Shown: in pieces, positions 34,469 through 46,700 of the stretch
How positions within the stretch are numbered: position 1 is the stretch's first letter
Layout of the letters: each line of letters opens with the position of its first letter
Assembly (NCBI GenBank): GCA_905116865.2
Contig: CAJHNH020000693.1
Span: 180,093-244,092 of the forward strand
DNA: 64,000 nucleotides
Direction: 5' to 3'
DNA from: Candidula unifasciata
Lineage: Eukaryota; Mollusca; Gastropoda; Stylommatophora; Geomitridae
Notes under the pieces: generated by a model
What the model was told of the DNA's origin: nothing
The model's database searches: none
The model's input: the letters and a program-made list of their open reading frames with translations, nothing else
Made by a program: the position numbers and the translations under genes

Positions 34469-34842
34469 AGAAAATCTGTAAGGTGGCGATGAGGTCGTGG
34501 TTGGGGGTCTACTAATGATTTCTGACTTTTTTGGGGGGTGGGGGAAGGGGGTGAGGTCCTACCCAATGATTTCGTAGGTAGTAAGTAGAGCTGTACCGAA
34601 TATTCGCTTCGTATTCGCTTCGGGGCCGAATGGTGGACCTAATAACTATTCGGTATTCGGCCGAATAGTTGCGGTCGGGCCGAATACGAATACTTGTTAC
34701 CCTACTCCCGTTTCTGCATACACTGTGATGGACTGAAGTAACTCTCTCACAATAGTTTCTGTTGCCCTAGTCTGTAGTAGCGGGGGAAACTGCGACCCGG
34801 TTGCGTGGTACAAACTGCATACAATGCCAACCGCAGTGTCTA

Positions 34843-34866
34843 TGTGTGTGGGTGTGTGTGTGTGTG

Positions 34867-34937
<71 letters not shown>
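34843..34937. repeat. (GT)n and (GA)n microsatellite
   Basis: Compound dinucleotide tract inside the hAT-like element. Confidence 0.95.
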
Positions 34938-35052
34938 TCATGCATTTTTTGTTTTTCAGGGTGTCCTCGTCCAAATCAAATCTGAAGAGATTGCTAACGA
35001 GAATACGAAGGTGCGTTTAAATTACAATGAACGAACGGCCGAGCAAACGATG

Positions 35053-35337
35053 GTTTTGAAAAAGGCGGGAGCCCGAAGACAACTAATCACAGACATCAGA
35101 AGGAGATAGTCGTAATTTTTCAGTGATGAGAAGAGGGAAAATTAAACATTTGGTGACCACTGGAAAAATCTGTGGAAGGAGGGATAGAGAAAGACAACGA
35201 TAGAAGATTCTTGACAGTCTTGTTGCAAGGCATGAAGGAGCGTCAGCACACGAACTGATACATGCTGCAGGAGATAGCAGATTGTGGAGAGGCATGATCG
35301 CACACGCCAGTCGGCAAGTCACCTGATGATGATGATA
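35053..35337 (+). mobile_element. RTE-like LINE copy A3 (3' end)
   Basis: Matches the last 280 bp of A1 and A2 (GGCGGGAGCCCGAAGACAAC at the left, CGCCAGTCGGCAAG at the right) and ends in (GAT)n. It lies within the hAT-like element, so it postdates it. No clear target duplication. Confidence 0.85.
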
Positions 35338-35537
35338 CACTATTTGTATTCGTATTGGCATTCGACCGAATAGTGAAAATCACTATTCGGTACAGCCCTA
35401 GTGGTAAGAAGGGCGTGGCTGGAATTGAAATTAAGCCTCCTACTCGACTTTGTTTCCAGGTGTTGAGGGTCAGGGGAGCTTATATGCGGCTCCAGCACTC
35501 TTGCGCACTTTTTAAATATGAACATTTTTAGAGAGGA

Positions 35538-36531
35538 CTTGACTTGACTTTCTACCCCACCAGGACATCACACAAGCGATAAACACCCGATGACACAAAG
35601 TGCCACCATGTGGATGAGGATCACCGTGGAGAGGTCCCAGAAACCGCGTTCAGACAATTGGCCATATTGATGGCCTGCATCACAGCAACACAGCAACAAC
35701 ATCTAACATCCATGAATGAAGAATGTAAAACAAATAATATGAGAATCAACACTGAAAAGACAGAAGTAATGTCAATAGGAAAAAAGAAGACAGATCTAAA
35801 CATAGCAATAGAATACAAAGGCATTAAACAGACATCTGAGTTTAAATATCTGGGAACTACATTTACCGTAGATGGGAAATTGGATAAAGAAATTGACATT
35901 AGATGCAGTAAAGCAAACCAAGTATTGGGACAGCTAGCCCCCCTCTTACAGCATAAGACAATCCCAATCAGCACAAAGAGACATCTTATTCAAAGCATAT
36001 TTATTCCAACTCTGTGCTACCAGTGCCAGACATGGTCACTCACAACAAACCATAAAAGAAAATTTGTAACCACAGAAATGAGATGTCTGACAAGGGCTGT
36101 AGGAGTGACCATAAGAGATAAGATCAGGAATGAGATCATAAGAGAACAAGTCGGCACAGAACCAATTCTTGATTACATACAAAGACAGCAAGTAAAATGG
36201 TTTGCCCACTTAGAGAGAATGCCTTGTGACACCATACCATACAAAGCATACATGGAAAGAGAAGAAGGACGTAGAGCACGGGGTAGACCAAGAACAAGAT
36301 GGAAGGATAACATCAGAGAAACTCTACAACAGCACGATGTGCCTATGGTCGAGGCAGCCAGAAGACCTAGAAACAGAACTTTATATCTCCCTCGACACCC
36401 ACAGCGGTAAAAGAGGAAGTGAAGAAGAAGAAGAAGAAGATGGCCTGCCTATATTGCGGCCCCTGGCAAAAGCCAGAGTGGGGCTTCAAATAACAAAAAA
36501 TTACGTCCTAAAAAGGACGTGAGAAAGTTTT
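35538..36531 (+). mobile_element. Element E, copy 2, split by LINE B2
   Basis: The E sequence from CCCCACCAGGACATCACACA to the terminal hairpin GTCCtaaaaaGGAC (36505-36518) is divided by B2 at 35679-36438. A second hairpin AAGCCagagtggGGCTT lies at about 36470-36486. It is flanked by TTTTAGAGAGGA at 35526-35537 and 36532-36543. Confidence 0.85.
35679..36438 (+). mobile_element. RTE-like LINE copy B2, 5'-truncated, intact C-terminal frame
   Basis: Inserted in E2 with an exact 10-bp target duplication GATGGCCTGC (35669-35678 and 36439-36448). An open frame runs through to 36410: TEKTEVMSIGKKK, FKYLGTTFTVDG, LCYQCQTWSL, MRCLTRAVGV, WFAHLERMPCDTI, and GRPRTRWKDNIRETL. It lacks the two deletions that break B1 and is therefore the better guide to the family. 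It ends in a short (GAA)n tail of about six units. Confidence 0.93.
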
Positions 36532-36543
36532 TTTTAGAGAGGA

Positions 36544-36784
36544 ACGGAACGGACTTTCTACCCCACCAGGACATCACACAAGCGATAAACACCCGATGAC
36601 ACAAAGTGCCACCATGCGGATGAGGATCGCCGTGGAGAGGTCCCAGAAACCGCGTTCGGACATTTTGCCATTTGTATGGCCTGCCTATATTGCGGCCCCT
36701 GGCAAAAGCCAGAGTAGGGCTTCAAATGAGAAAAAATTTAGTCATAAAAAGGACGAATTTGGATGCTTATAACAATGAACTTAA
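36544..36784 (+). mobile_element. Element E, copy 3
   Basis: Uninterrupted E copy directly following E2, separated only by the 12-bp motif TTTTAGAGAGGA. The same motif (TTTTAGAGAGG) recurs at its right end (36785-36795). It supplies the empty-site sequence for the B2 insertion (TATGGCCTGCCTATATTGCG). Hairpin AAGCCagagtagGGCTT is intact. The sequence after AAGGACG differs from E1 and E2. Confidence 0.85.
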
Positions 36785-36795
36785 TTTTAGAGAGG

Positions 36796-37460
<665 letters not shown>

Positions 37461-37489
37461 CTCAGATGGTGTGTCGACCTGGGTTATGC

Positions 37490-37575
37490 CTCCAGATCTC
37501 GATCTTTCCCTGCTGCACTTTACCGGACACCGGACACCGACAGGGACAAGACGATATGGTGACTTCGCAACAGGT
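37490..37575. repeat. Short dispersed repeat T, copy 2
   Basis: Matches 26004-26075, including GACAGGGACAAGACGATATG. It includes an extra GGACACC duplication. Confidence 0.65.
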
Positions 37576-38035
37576 GTTCTATCATATAATTGTTTTGAAT
37601 TGTATTCATGCATTTTAAAAAAGATCAGTGTGCAAAATGAAGAGATAGTGTTAGAGTATTTTGGTGTCTAGTTGGGATTTGGTAAATGTGAAAGACATAG
37701 ACGGTGAGGAGATGCTATCTGATCTTGTGGTGTAAGCCCACGCCCGACTTTAGCTATTTATAGTCCAAACAGCTAATCACGTGACATTATAACACAGAGG
37801 CCGTCGATTAGTGTGTAGACCAGCCATGTGTTGCGTTGTGTAGCATTGTATTGTGCCTACAAAGTTATGTGTTCTGATTAGTGCGTTCCCATAAACAATC
37901 TACTCTCATCTCTTTCAGTCTAGACATAGAGGAGAATGCAACTGCTAACTATTTTCCGAAGCAAAATCTAGCCGTGACTAAAAAGTAGTATGTGCGCCTA
38001 TCGACCATATTGACCAAGTTCAGGGGACTAGTGGA
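37576..38035. other. Unassigned sequence
   Basis: No gene or repeat recognised. Confidence 0.35.
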
Positions 38036-38815
38036 CAACAGTGTGGCAAACACATTTTAGAACGACCAGGACAACAGTGTGAAAAACACATTTTAGAGCG
38101 GCCAGAAACAACAGTGTGGCAAACACATTTTAGAAGGACAATGAACAACAGTGTGACAAACACATTTTAGAGGAACACGGAACAACAGTGTGACAAACAC
38201 ATTTTAGAGGAACACGGAACAACAGTGTTGTAAAAACATTTTAGAGGGACACAGAACAACAATGTGGTAAAACATTTTAGAGGAACACGGAACAACAGTG
38301 TGGTTAAAACATTTGAGAGAAACACGGAACAACAGTGTTGTAAAAACATTTTAGAGGGACACAGAACAACAGTGTGGTTAAAACATTTTAGAGGAACACG
38401 GAACAACAGTGTGGTTAAAACATTTTAGAGGAACACGGAACAACAGTGTGGTTAAAACATTTGAGAGAAACACGGAACAACAGTGTTGTAAAAACATTTT
38501 AGAGGGACACAGAACAACAATGTGGTAAAACATTTTAGAGGAACACGGAACAACAGTGTGGTTAAAACATTTGAGAGGAACACGGAACAACAGTGTGGTA
38601 AAACATTTTAGAGGGACACAGAACAACAGTGTGGTTAAAACATTTTAGAGGAACACGGAACAACAGTGTTGTAAAAACATTTTAGAGGGACACAGAACAA
38701 CAGTGTTGTAAAAACATTTTAGAGGGACACAGAACAACAATGTGGTAAACCAACAGTGTGGTTAAAACATTTGAGAGGAACACGGAACAACAGTGTGGTT
38801 AAAACATTTGAGAGG
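38036..38815. repeat. 37-bp minisatellite, about 21 copies
   Basis: Units begin AACAACAGTGTGGTTAAAAC and end GAGGAACACGG. Several unit subtypes (GTGGTT/GTTGTA/GTGGTA) alternate, giving blocks of two to four units that recur (for example around 38236-38340 and 38480-38590). Confidence 0.95.
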
Positions 38816-39110
38816 GGTCAGGAGCGGGTAATATTTTGACCTGACAGTATAAAATTATAATCAGATACGTTAATTAACCACCTACATGAATGTGGAAGAC
38901 AGGGGGAAACTACCACAACACCTATGAGAAAAGTGTATGTGAGCATCGCACATATCCCAGAGGGAAAATGGACATGTTCAAAAGCCTCATACCAGTCATG
39001 TTGTTTATAAATACTGAGTACTCAATCGCTGCTCTGTTCCTTCAAGAATGCAAACCTTTAACACACGGCTGAGTTCTTTGATCGTGTTCAGGTTCACCCC
39101 CCCCCCCCCC
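38816..39110. other. Unassigned sequence
   Basis: No gene seen. A poly(C) run lies at about 39098-39112. Confidence 0.35.
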
Positions 39111-39238
39111 CCATCTATGGACCTCACCTGCAACAGTCATCTTGTGTGCACAAACAACACCACCGGACGGGTTTCCATCTATGGACCTCACCCGCAACAG
39201 TCATCTTGTGTGCACAAACAACACCACCGGACGGGTGC
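39111..39238. repeat. 64-bp tandem duplication
   Basis: Two nearly identical 64-bp units beginning CCATCTATGGACCTCACC and ending CCACCGGACGGGTTT or GGGTGCC. Confidence 0.92.
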
Positions 39239-39464
39239 CAACGAGTAGGCAACGGTACACATGTGGACCGGCTGATACACAGATAAAACCTGTTGTGGTT
39301 TTGTCGTATCACTCTTTGGCTTCTTGACCTCTCCGTTCTCAGTGTTTCCTGCAGCTGCAGTTGCACCACCACCACTAGTACTTTACCTCCCTCTTTCTCT
39401 TATCCTTTTTTTGTTATTTTTTAATTTTCCGTTTGCTCCTTTCGCTTTTCTTCAATTTCGTCTT

Positions 39465-39660
39465 CTTTTTCTTCTTCTATTTCTTCTTCTTCTTCTACTT
39501 CTTATTCTACTTCTTCGTGTTTTGTTGATGGTCAACGTCTGTAAACTCCGGTGGACATTTCTGGTTGTGCGTCAACTGGCTTATTTGTGTGCGGACAGAT
39601 TGTCCCTGGCACCTCAGGCAGATGCTACACTCCGACTTCAAACCCCTAGTTAGTTGCCAT
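39465..39660 (-). mobile_element. Element D, copy 3 (diverged, partial)
   Basis: On the minus strand, shares GAAGTCGGAGTG-AGC-ATCTGCCTGAG, AACCAGAAATGTCCACCGGA and a degenerate (GAA)n terminus with D1 and D2. The 5' part beyond about 39660 is not recognisable. Confidence 0.65.
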
Positions 39661-39889
39661 TCAGTACTTGTTTGTTGTGGGAGCGGGGAGGGGGGGGGGG
39701 ACGGGTTGGGGGAGACGTTATTTCCCTTTTTCGCCACCCCCCCCCCCCCCCCCTTTTAATAAATAATTTCGACCCATAACCTGCACCTGATTCAATGGGT
39801 TCAAATCTGAAGCTTCAGTCACATGGGGAGAAAAAGCCGTGCAGTTGCAGCGGGTTGACCGGACATGCGAGTAAGGTAAAGGCGTTCGT

Positions 39890-40470
39890 CTTTACACAGC
39901 GCCCTCTGATATAAAGTAGGCCATGGTTTACACAGCACCCTCTGATATAAAATAGCCCCGCCCCCCCCCTCGTGTGGGTTTCGGGGCCCCATTGTGGGGA
40001 AAACAAAAATAGACCCAATGCCTCCCCAAAAGCATGTCGTAAGAGTCGACTAATTGGGGAGCTTCCTTTGAAGTCGGAGTGCATCTGCCAGAGAGGCAAG
40101 GAACCAACAGTCTGTATTCAAGAGAATGAGATCTGTAAAACTGATGCACAAGCAAACACTCATGTTCTGGAGCAGGACTGCAGTTCACTAGTGGACGAGC
40201 AACCAGAACTTTCCGCCAGAGTGTACAGCTGGTGAACGCCAAGAAGAAGAAGAAGAAAATAGGCCATCGTTTACACAACGCCCTCTTATATAAAGTAGGT
40301 CATCGTTTACACAACACCCCCTGCTATAAAGTAGGTCATGGATTACACAACAGCCTCTGATATAAAGTAGGTCATGGATTACACAACGGCCTCTGATATA
40401 AAGTAGGTCCTGTTTTACACAACTTCCTCTGCTATAAAGTAAGTCAGGGTTTACACAACGGCCTCTGATT
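39890..40470. repeat. 36-bp minisatellite interrupted by element D1
   Basis: Units TTTACACAACGCCCTCTGAT plus ATAAAGTAGGTCATGG lie on both sides of D1: about two at left (39890-39957) and about six at right (40256-40470). Confidence 0.88.
39958..40255 (+). mobile_element. Element D, copy 1
   Basis: A 298-bp insert in the 36-bp minisatellite, flanked by AAAATAG (39949-39955 and 40256-40262). The 5' end is GC-rich (poly(C), then CTCGTGTGGGTTTCGGGGCC). The 3' end reads CAGCTGGTGAACGCC followed by (AAG)n, the same type of tail as LINEs B, K and R. The longest frame is 87 codons; it has related peptides in D2 and D3 (SECICLRG-like) but no known domain. It may be a non-autonomous partner or the 3' part of a LINE; I cannot decide. 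Confidence 0.8.
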
Positions 40471-40706
40471 TAAATTTCCTATGGAAAACAATATACGTTA
40501 GAGTAAAGGTCAGCTCGAAGGACAATAATCAATGTGGCGTGAAAATACAGTGTTGCTTGCATAGAAGAGTTGATGAAATTCTCCATAGTAAAATGAATGT
40601 ATGTAAATCTGTCTCATAACCATGGCAATAACAAGAACAATTATTTCGCATTTTCTACTCTGTTTTTGTATATAATGATCAATTATTTAATTAATTATGT
40701 TCTTAC
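40471..40706. other. Start of intron downstream of the giant exon
   Basis: AT-rich sequence leading from the donor at 40706-40705 (minus strand) into the 36-bp minisatellite. No coding sequence. Confidence 0.5.
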
Positions 40707-43700
40707 CAGTTTCCATGATAACGCAGCCTTTCCTACTGCCATCAGCGTCCTCTTCTAAGGAATCTATATCCATCGATTGGTCATCACCACTGTCTGTAGT
40801 ATTACCACAGTCGTTGTCAGGAAACATTGTGCAACTAATGAACTCGGCTTCGTTTGTGTCATTCATCTCGTCCTGGTCGGATTCAGCTTTTGTGGGCGGT
40901 TTGTTCCTGGACTCGGCAGAAAGTCTCTCATCTGTGAAGACATCTTCTACTCTGTTCACTGCCGGCTCTTGGCTCTGTTTGATGTCTACACTGGGGGTCA
41001 AAGGTGAATGATTCTGATATCCTGTGCACTCTTCAGCCACCAAGACTGAAGTTGAATTACAATTACCTAGATGTGTTTCCATGTTGTCAACTCTGTTATT
41101 TGAGAGATCCATGCTATCAACTCTGTTATTATAAAGGTCTTCGTTATCATCTCTGTTACTGAAAAGGTCTATGTTATCAACTACAACCATGTTATCCACT
41201 CTTTTACAGCAAGTGACAACCATTGTTTCTGAATGTGCCTTATCCAAGTGTAGATGGCGACACTGTGGTATGTCAGTCAGAGTATTGATGTAGATACTAT
41301 TTCTGCTCAAGTTGTTTCCTGGGTCAATGGTACATGTGTCACCGGACAACTCGCTAAATGTATGTTCTTGGCTATACTCATCGCTGGCTCTCTCGTGACC
41401 CTCGTTGTTATCTGTCTGCTGACACATGCAGCAGACAAGGCCCTCTCTCCCGCTGTAGCAGTGGTTTAGGTGTGTCCAAACATCCGCTTCAGAAATACGA
41501 TCCAATGGGAGGTTCTCACCGATGTTATCATCACGCAGTTCATGTGCATTTGTTCTATCACTTTTTTTAAGTGCAGACATCCAGACATTGACCACTTTCC
41601 CTGGTACATATATAGTGTCTTCCGTATGCATAGAAACGGTATCTTCAGACATACCTATGATACTGACACCGTGAACCTTATCGTCTGCATGATCTTGGTG
41701 ATTGATTAAGTCCATGGATCTACCCAAGGCTAGATCTGTTTCTAAACCTGGTTCAAAGGCTGAATCAGTATCCAAACCTGGTTCACTGGTACCAACTGTT
41801 TGTATGTTTGCGGGTGTTTCAAGCATAGAAGCCGAATCGTGAGTACAATTTTGTCTTTTTCCACAGTTATCTGTAGGTACTGCTAGGTCAGACACTTCCC
41901 TACACAAAATATTGCTGCTGCCACTTAGATCTGAAGGACAGTCCGAACGACTAACTTCGATAACATTCCTGTCTAAAATATCTCCATTATTTCTGTAATA
42001 TTGGGTTTGTCCATTGAATAAATAACGGTTATTATAAATGTGTTCTTTCCCATTACTGTCCTTGTTATTGTCCACGTCCTTATTTTTGTCCACCGGCACA
42101 AGTGCACACACATCTTCAGGTGCACACACATCTTCAGGTGCACACACATCTTCAGGTGGACACACATCTTCAGGTGCACACACATCTTCAGGTGGACACA
42201 CATCTTCAGGTGCACCGCACATCTGATCACCGCTGACTACCATTTCCATATCCTCTGCCGAGTGAAACGATTCGGTCACTTCTGAACTACCGGAATAAAA
42301 TGACTCCACGCTGTCGGAGATGTCCGACAAGCTCCAGCTGACACTAAACGCGTCTGACTTGGGAACCGACTGATTCCCGACTCTTCCTGAGATAAAATCG
42401 CTCGCCTGGTAGTCGATGTTATTCAGTTCCAAACCACTGCAAAAGAGATCTCTGTTTTCACCCGACAAACTGTTTTGCAAATCAACAGGGGATGACAAAT
42501 AATTTCCTTCCTCCACAACTAAAGTCCCATCTGCTGGTAAACTGACTTGGCACAGAGGGCTGCAACCGTTCATGTCATCGATGTCCAGGTGTTTCGTGTA
42601 AACAGGCTCCGGCAGTTTGTCACGTGCAGTATCATGTCTGCTGTCGTCGCTTGTACCCACCATCGTGTTTAGACAATCATCAACCTCTGCTTCTGCAGCA
42701 TACATAGACTGTGTAGGTAGTTTTACATGGGATACTTCGTTTTGATCTCTTGGTTCTGAGCCAGGTGTTGGTAGTTTAACATGGGATACTTCGTTTTGAT
42801 CTCTTGGTTCCGAGCCAGGTGTTGGTAGTTTTACATGGGATACTTCGTTTTGATCTTTTGGTTCTGAGCCAGGTGTTGGTAGTTTTACATGGGATACTTC
42901 GTTTTGATCTCTTGGTTCTGAGCCAGGTGTTGGTAGTTTTACATGGGATACTTCGTTTTGATCTCTTGGTTCTGAGCCAGGTGTTGGTAGTTTTACATGG
43001 GACACTTCGTTTTGATCTCTTGGTTCCGAGCCAGGTGTTGGTAGTTTTACATGGGATACTTCGTTTTGATCTTTTGGTTCTGAGCCAGGTGTTGGTAGTT
43101 TTACATGGGATACTTCGTTTTGATCTCTTGGTTCTGAGCCAGGTGTTGGTAGTTTAACATGGGATACTTCGTTTTGATCTCTTGGTTCCGAGCCAGGTGT
43201 TGGTAGTTTTATATGGGACACTTCGTTTTGATCTTTTGGTTCTGAGCCAGGTGTTGGTAGTTTAACATGGGATACTTCGTTTTGATCTCTTGGTTCCGAG
43301 CCAGGTGTTGGTAGTTTTACATGGGACACTTCGTTTTGATCTCTTGGTTCTGAGCCAGGTGTTGGTAGTTTTACATGGGACACTTCGTTTTGATCTCTTG
43401 GTTCTGAGCCAGGTGTTGGTAGTTTTACATGGGATACTTCGTTTTGATCTCTTGGTTCTGAGCCAGGTGTTGGTAGTTTTACATGGGACACTTCGTTTTG
43501 ATCTCTTGGTTCTGAGCCAGGTGTTGGTAGTTTTACATGGGATACTTCGTTTTGATCTCTTGGTTCTGAGCCAGGTGTTGCCTCACAATGCTCGAGGGAC
43601 GAAATTACCAAGGTGTCTGCTCTGAAATACTTAGAGCAGTGTAATGAGCACTCTAATAAAGCACGATCAACTAACGAGGCAATGAAGTTATCCACTTTAG

Positions 43701-46700
43701 TTGTTGTCCCGGTGGTCTTTGTTTGGGCTTCACATTCTACAAGCGGCGAGAATAAATCATTATCGCTACAAACATTGACGGACATGTTAGCTTGCTCCAA
43801 TGACCCAGTTCTCGCAGGTCTGTATGATCTGTCAGCGTTCAGTAAAGCCCTCGTAGTCTGTGGTGTTGTAGTGCTAGTTCTGTTGAAATCACTGGTGTTG
43901 TCACATTGCTCAGACCGTGGACGGCAGTCGATGCCGCGATTCTGCAGACCGTCTTTGTTATTCATGGCACTAGTTGTCTCATCAAATCCGATGCCTCCAG
44001 TGTTGGTAATGCTTTTATCCGAAACCGAATAACTAACCAGTGGCCTCAAAGATTTATCTGAGCAATCACACTTGTCACTGTCACTTCTGAGGTGAAGTAT
44101 GTCATCATTCTTTTGGCATTTATGACAGCTATCTTCAAGGCTCTTTGGAATGCTACCAGACTGCAACAGCTCAGTAAGATCCGCGACACTGATTGTCCTC
44201 CGATCTGTGCTAACTACATCATTAGAAACAGTATCTCCTGGTGGACTAGAACCAGTGTCACAGGTTGGGTCGTGAAGTCCGACAGATGCGCCATCAACGG
44301 TATTTGAACACAGAACACTGTCACGACAGTGGGACACACCTATACAACCAGCGCCACACATACACACACGAGTGCAGATATCATCGTGCACACCAGGTAA
44401 GATGCCGCTAGGGTTGAATGTTTGCTCAAAATTACCATTATGGTTGTTTGTAGTACAGGCCTGATGACCCTTATCAAGACACTCTACTGCGCCTGCAACA
44501 TCGCCGGAGTTCTCCAGTTCATCTAAATCGCTATGTGGTAAAATCTGATACCGGTGAAGCCTGGGATCGCCAGTCGTTTTCTTTTCATCGTTTTCGAGTG
44601 ATCTATGTTTAGCCCTCGTCAAATGACATTGCTCACATCTGGCGCCTGGGTTAGTCAAACAGAAGTTATCACCAAGATGTTTTATGTCTCTCTCAGTTAT
44701 ATCTACATGAGAGACTTCTGTAGAAACTGATGTTTTTTCAGGCGAGCCAACTGTAGTTACCACCCTTTTACCTGCAGTAATATTCTCGACTATATTTGAG
44801 GGTATTTCCCCAACACTTTGTGGATTCACTGTTAATGCACTGATTAGAAGACCTGGTAGTTTCTTATCTGTACTGGAGACACACTCTGCAATCTTTAAGG
44901 TAACATCGCACATATCAAGGGGTTCCATGTTTGTCAGTTTCTCGTCCAGTTGAAAATATGGGTATTCCATACAGCTAGAATCTATGCCTTCATTATAATG
45001 ACCACCATCGAGAGAATGTGTATATTTCGAAAGGTTCGAGTCTATATCTATATTTATTTGATCGACACCGCTCTTTTCACTGAAGATGTTACTATTCTCA
45101 CTGTGAGTCGGATCTTCACTGGCGACATCTCCCAGAGGAACAAGACGTGTAACTGTATTGTTATATTTGTTTATGCTAGCTAAACTACTTTCATTTTTGT
45201 TGGTATGGCACAAATCATCTTCTGTACTGATAGGTCTGTCAACTACCCGGTAGGACTGAAGTAGAACATCGTTCCGTCCAAAACGTCTACCTATGTCATC
45301 TTCTATTGTATGTGGCATCTCAAGCATTCTGTCTACAGTGCTAACCTGCTCACACTTGTTTGGCTGCACAGTGCGTTCCATGCTGGGACCAAGTGTCTCA
45401 TGACATGATTCCTCTCCAATTCTATCTTTCTCTTGGCAAAGCTCAATAGGAATAGTGACGCAGCTATCAACAGACTGTGTAATATCTAGATCCACATTGT
45501 TGCTGTCAGTAGGGTGGTCGCCGATGTACTGTATATAATGCACTTGTTCCTGCCCCAACAGTTCTGTCTTGAAATGTGTTGCTTTCCTGCACGTTCCACT
45601 CACGTGACCGTGTACATCCGCTCTCATTAGTGGGACTTGGGGCTCAGAATAGTGGGCAGCCTCAAATATATTGATGATGTTGGTCACAGACTGTGTTGGC
45701 TTACACGGCACCAGTGACTGTTTTGCAATTTGACATGACAGGTTATCGACAGAGGGCGCTGTTTGTAAGCTGAAACATGAACCAAGACTGCGGGTCCGTT
45801 GTTGTCTGCCGCCAGATTTCCTCATAGACTCCATTATGAATGCCTTTTCTTTCTCGGTGTAAGCTTTATGTATTACTGGCTGCTCAACTGCGAAATGGCT
45901 GTGCTTATTGACCTGCTTATCCCAAGCAGGGCTTGTGTCCCCTGACTGATCTTCGAAAATATCCTCCCTTGGGCCAAACGGCTGGGCTGTGTTTTCATTG
46001 TTTGGCACTTCTGTCGCACGGTCAAAAACAGTTTCATTTGCTGACGACGAAAGTCGCTTAGAACACTGGTGGAGTGGGATAGAAACGGTTGTTTTAACGT
46101 TTGACGTCACCTGAACATGGTCGTTGGAGCATTGGCAGTGTGGCTGTCCATCGGTGGAACAGCTTTTGCCTGAAACAGATCTTTCGGTTGAATGAGAATC
46201 ATCTGACAATATATTTTGTTTGCGGTCTCTTTTATCTGGGTGGCAAGTATTAATAATTCTGTAGCTCTGAGTATTACTGGGTGTTGGCGAAGGAAACGTA
46301 TTTGCTGATGCTGGATGTAAACTGTATTTGATTCTTTCAACTGGTGCACAATTATTTTGAGGATTCTGACTAATATTTTGCTGTTCGGAGTTTTTTGTTT
46401 TTGAAAATAACACTTCCACATGAGCCGACTTTGCCACAAGAGTTTCAAATTCAGCCACTCTTTCTTTAAGGCAAGGTAAACTTTTCTGTCGGCGATATTT
46501 GTACAATAAACCCAGTGAACTAATGTAGTCGCCTTGAAACTTGGCACGGTCAGACCCATCATCAGACGTGTCGCTGGTTGCGCCACTGCTGACTGAAGTT
46601 TGCAAGGAACCGTAAGAATCGTGTGTCCTTGAATTAGCTCGACGGGTGGGAGAACAAGATAGAATTCCGTGCCTGGTACCCGACCCAGGGGGTGTATGAT

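Larger units (their letters stand above)
34586..35400. mobile_element. hAT-like non-autonomous element with LINE A3 inside
   Basis: Inverted ends TAGAGCTGTACCGAATA (34586) and TATTCGGTACAGCCCTA (ending 35400) are flanked by 8-bp GTAGTAAG (34578-34585) and GTGGTAAG (35401-35408), seven of eight matching. An 8-bp duplication with short TIRs is typical of hAT elements. Sub-terminal regions are rich in CGAATA. There is no transposase frame. The interior holds (GT)n/(GA)n at about 34843-34937 and an A-family LINE fragment. Confidence 0.82.

Noticed and set aside
35600..35650. Hammerhead-ribozyme-like core (GGATGAG ... CAGAAAC) in element E
   Set aside because: The invariant CU of the CUGAUGA core is replaced and no convincing stem III is seen; all E copies share the change.
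42804..43625. Plus-strand frames across the 54-bp repeat
   Set aside because: Antisense shadow of the in-frame repeat of the giant minus-strand exon.
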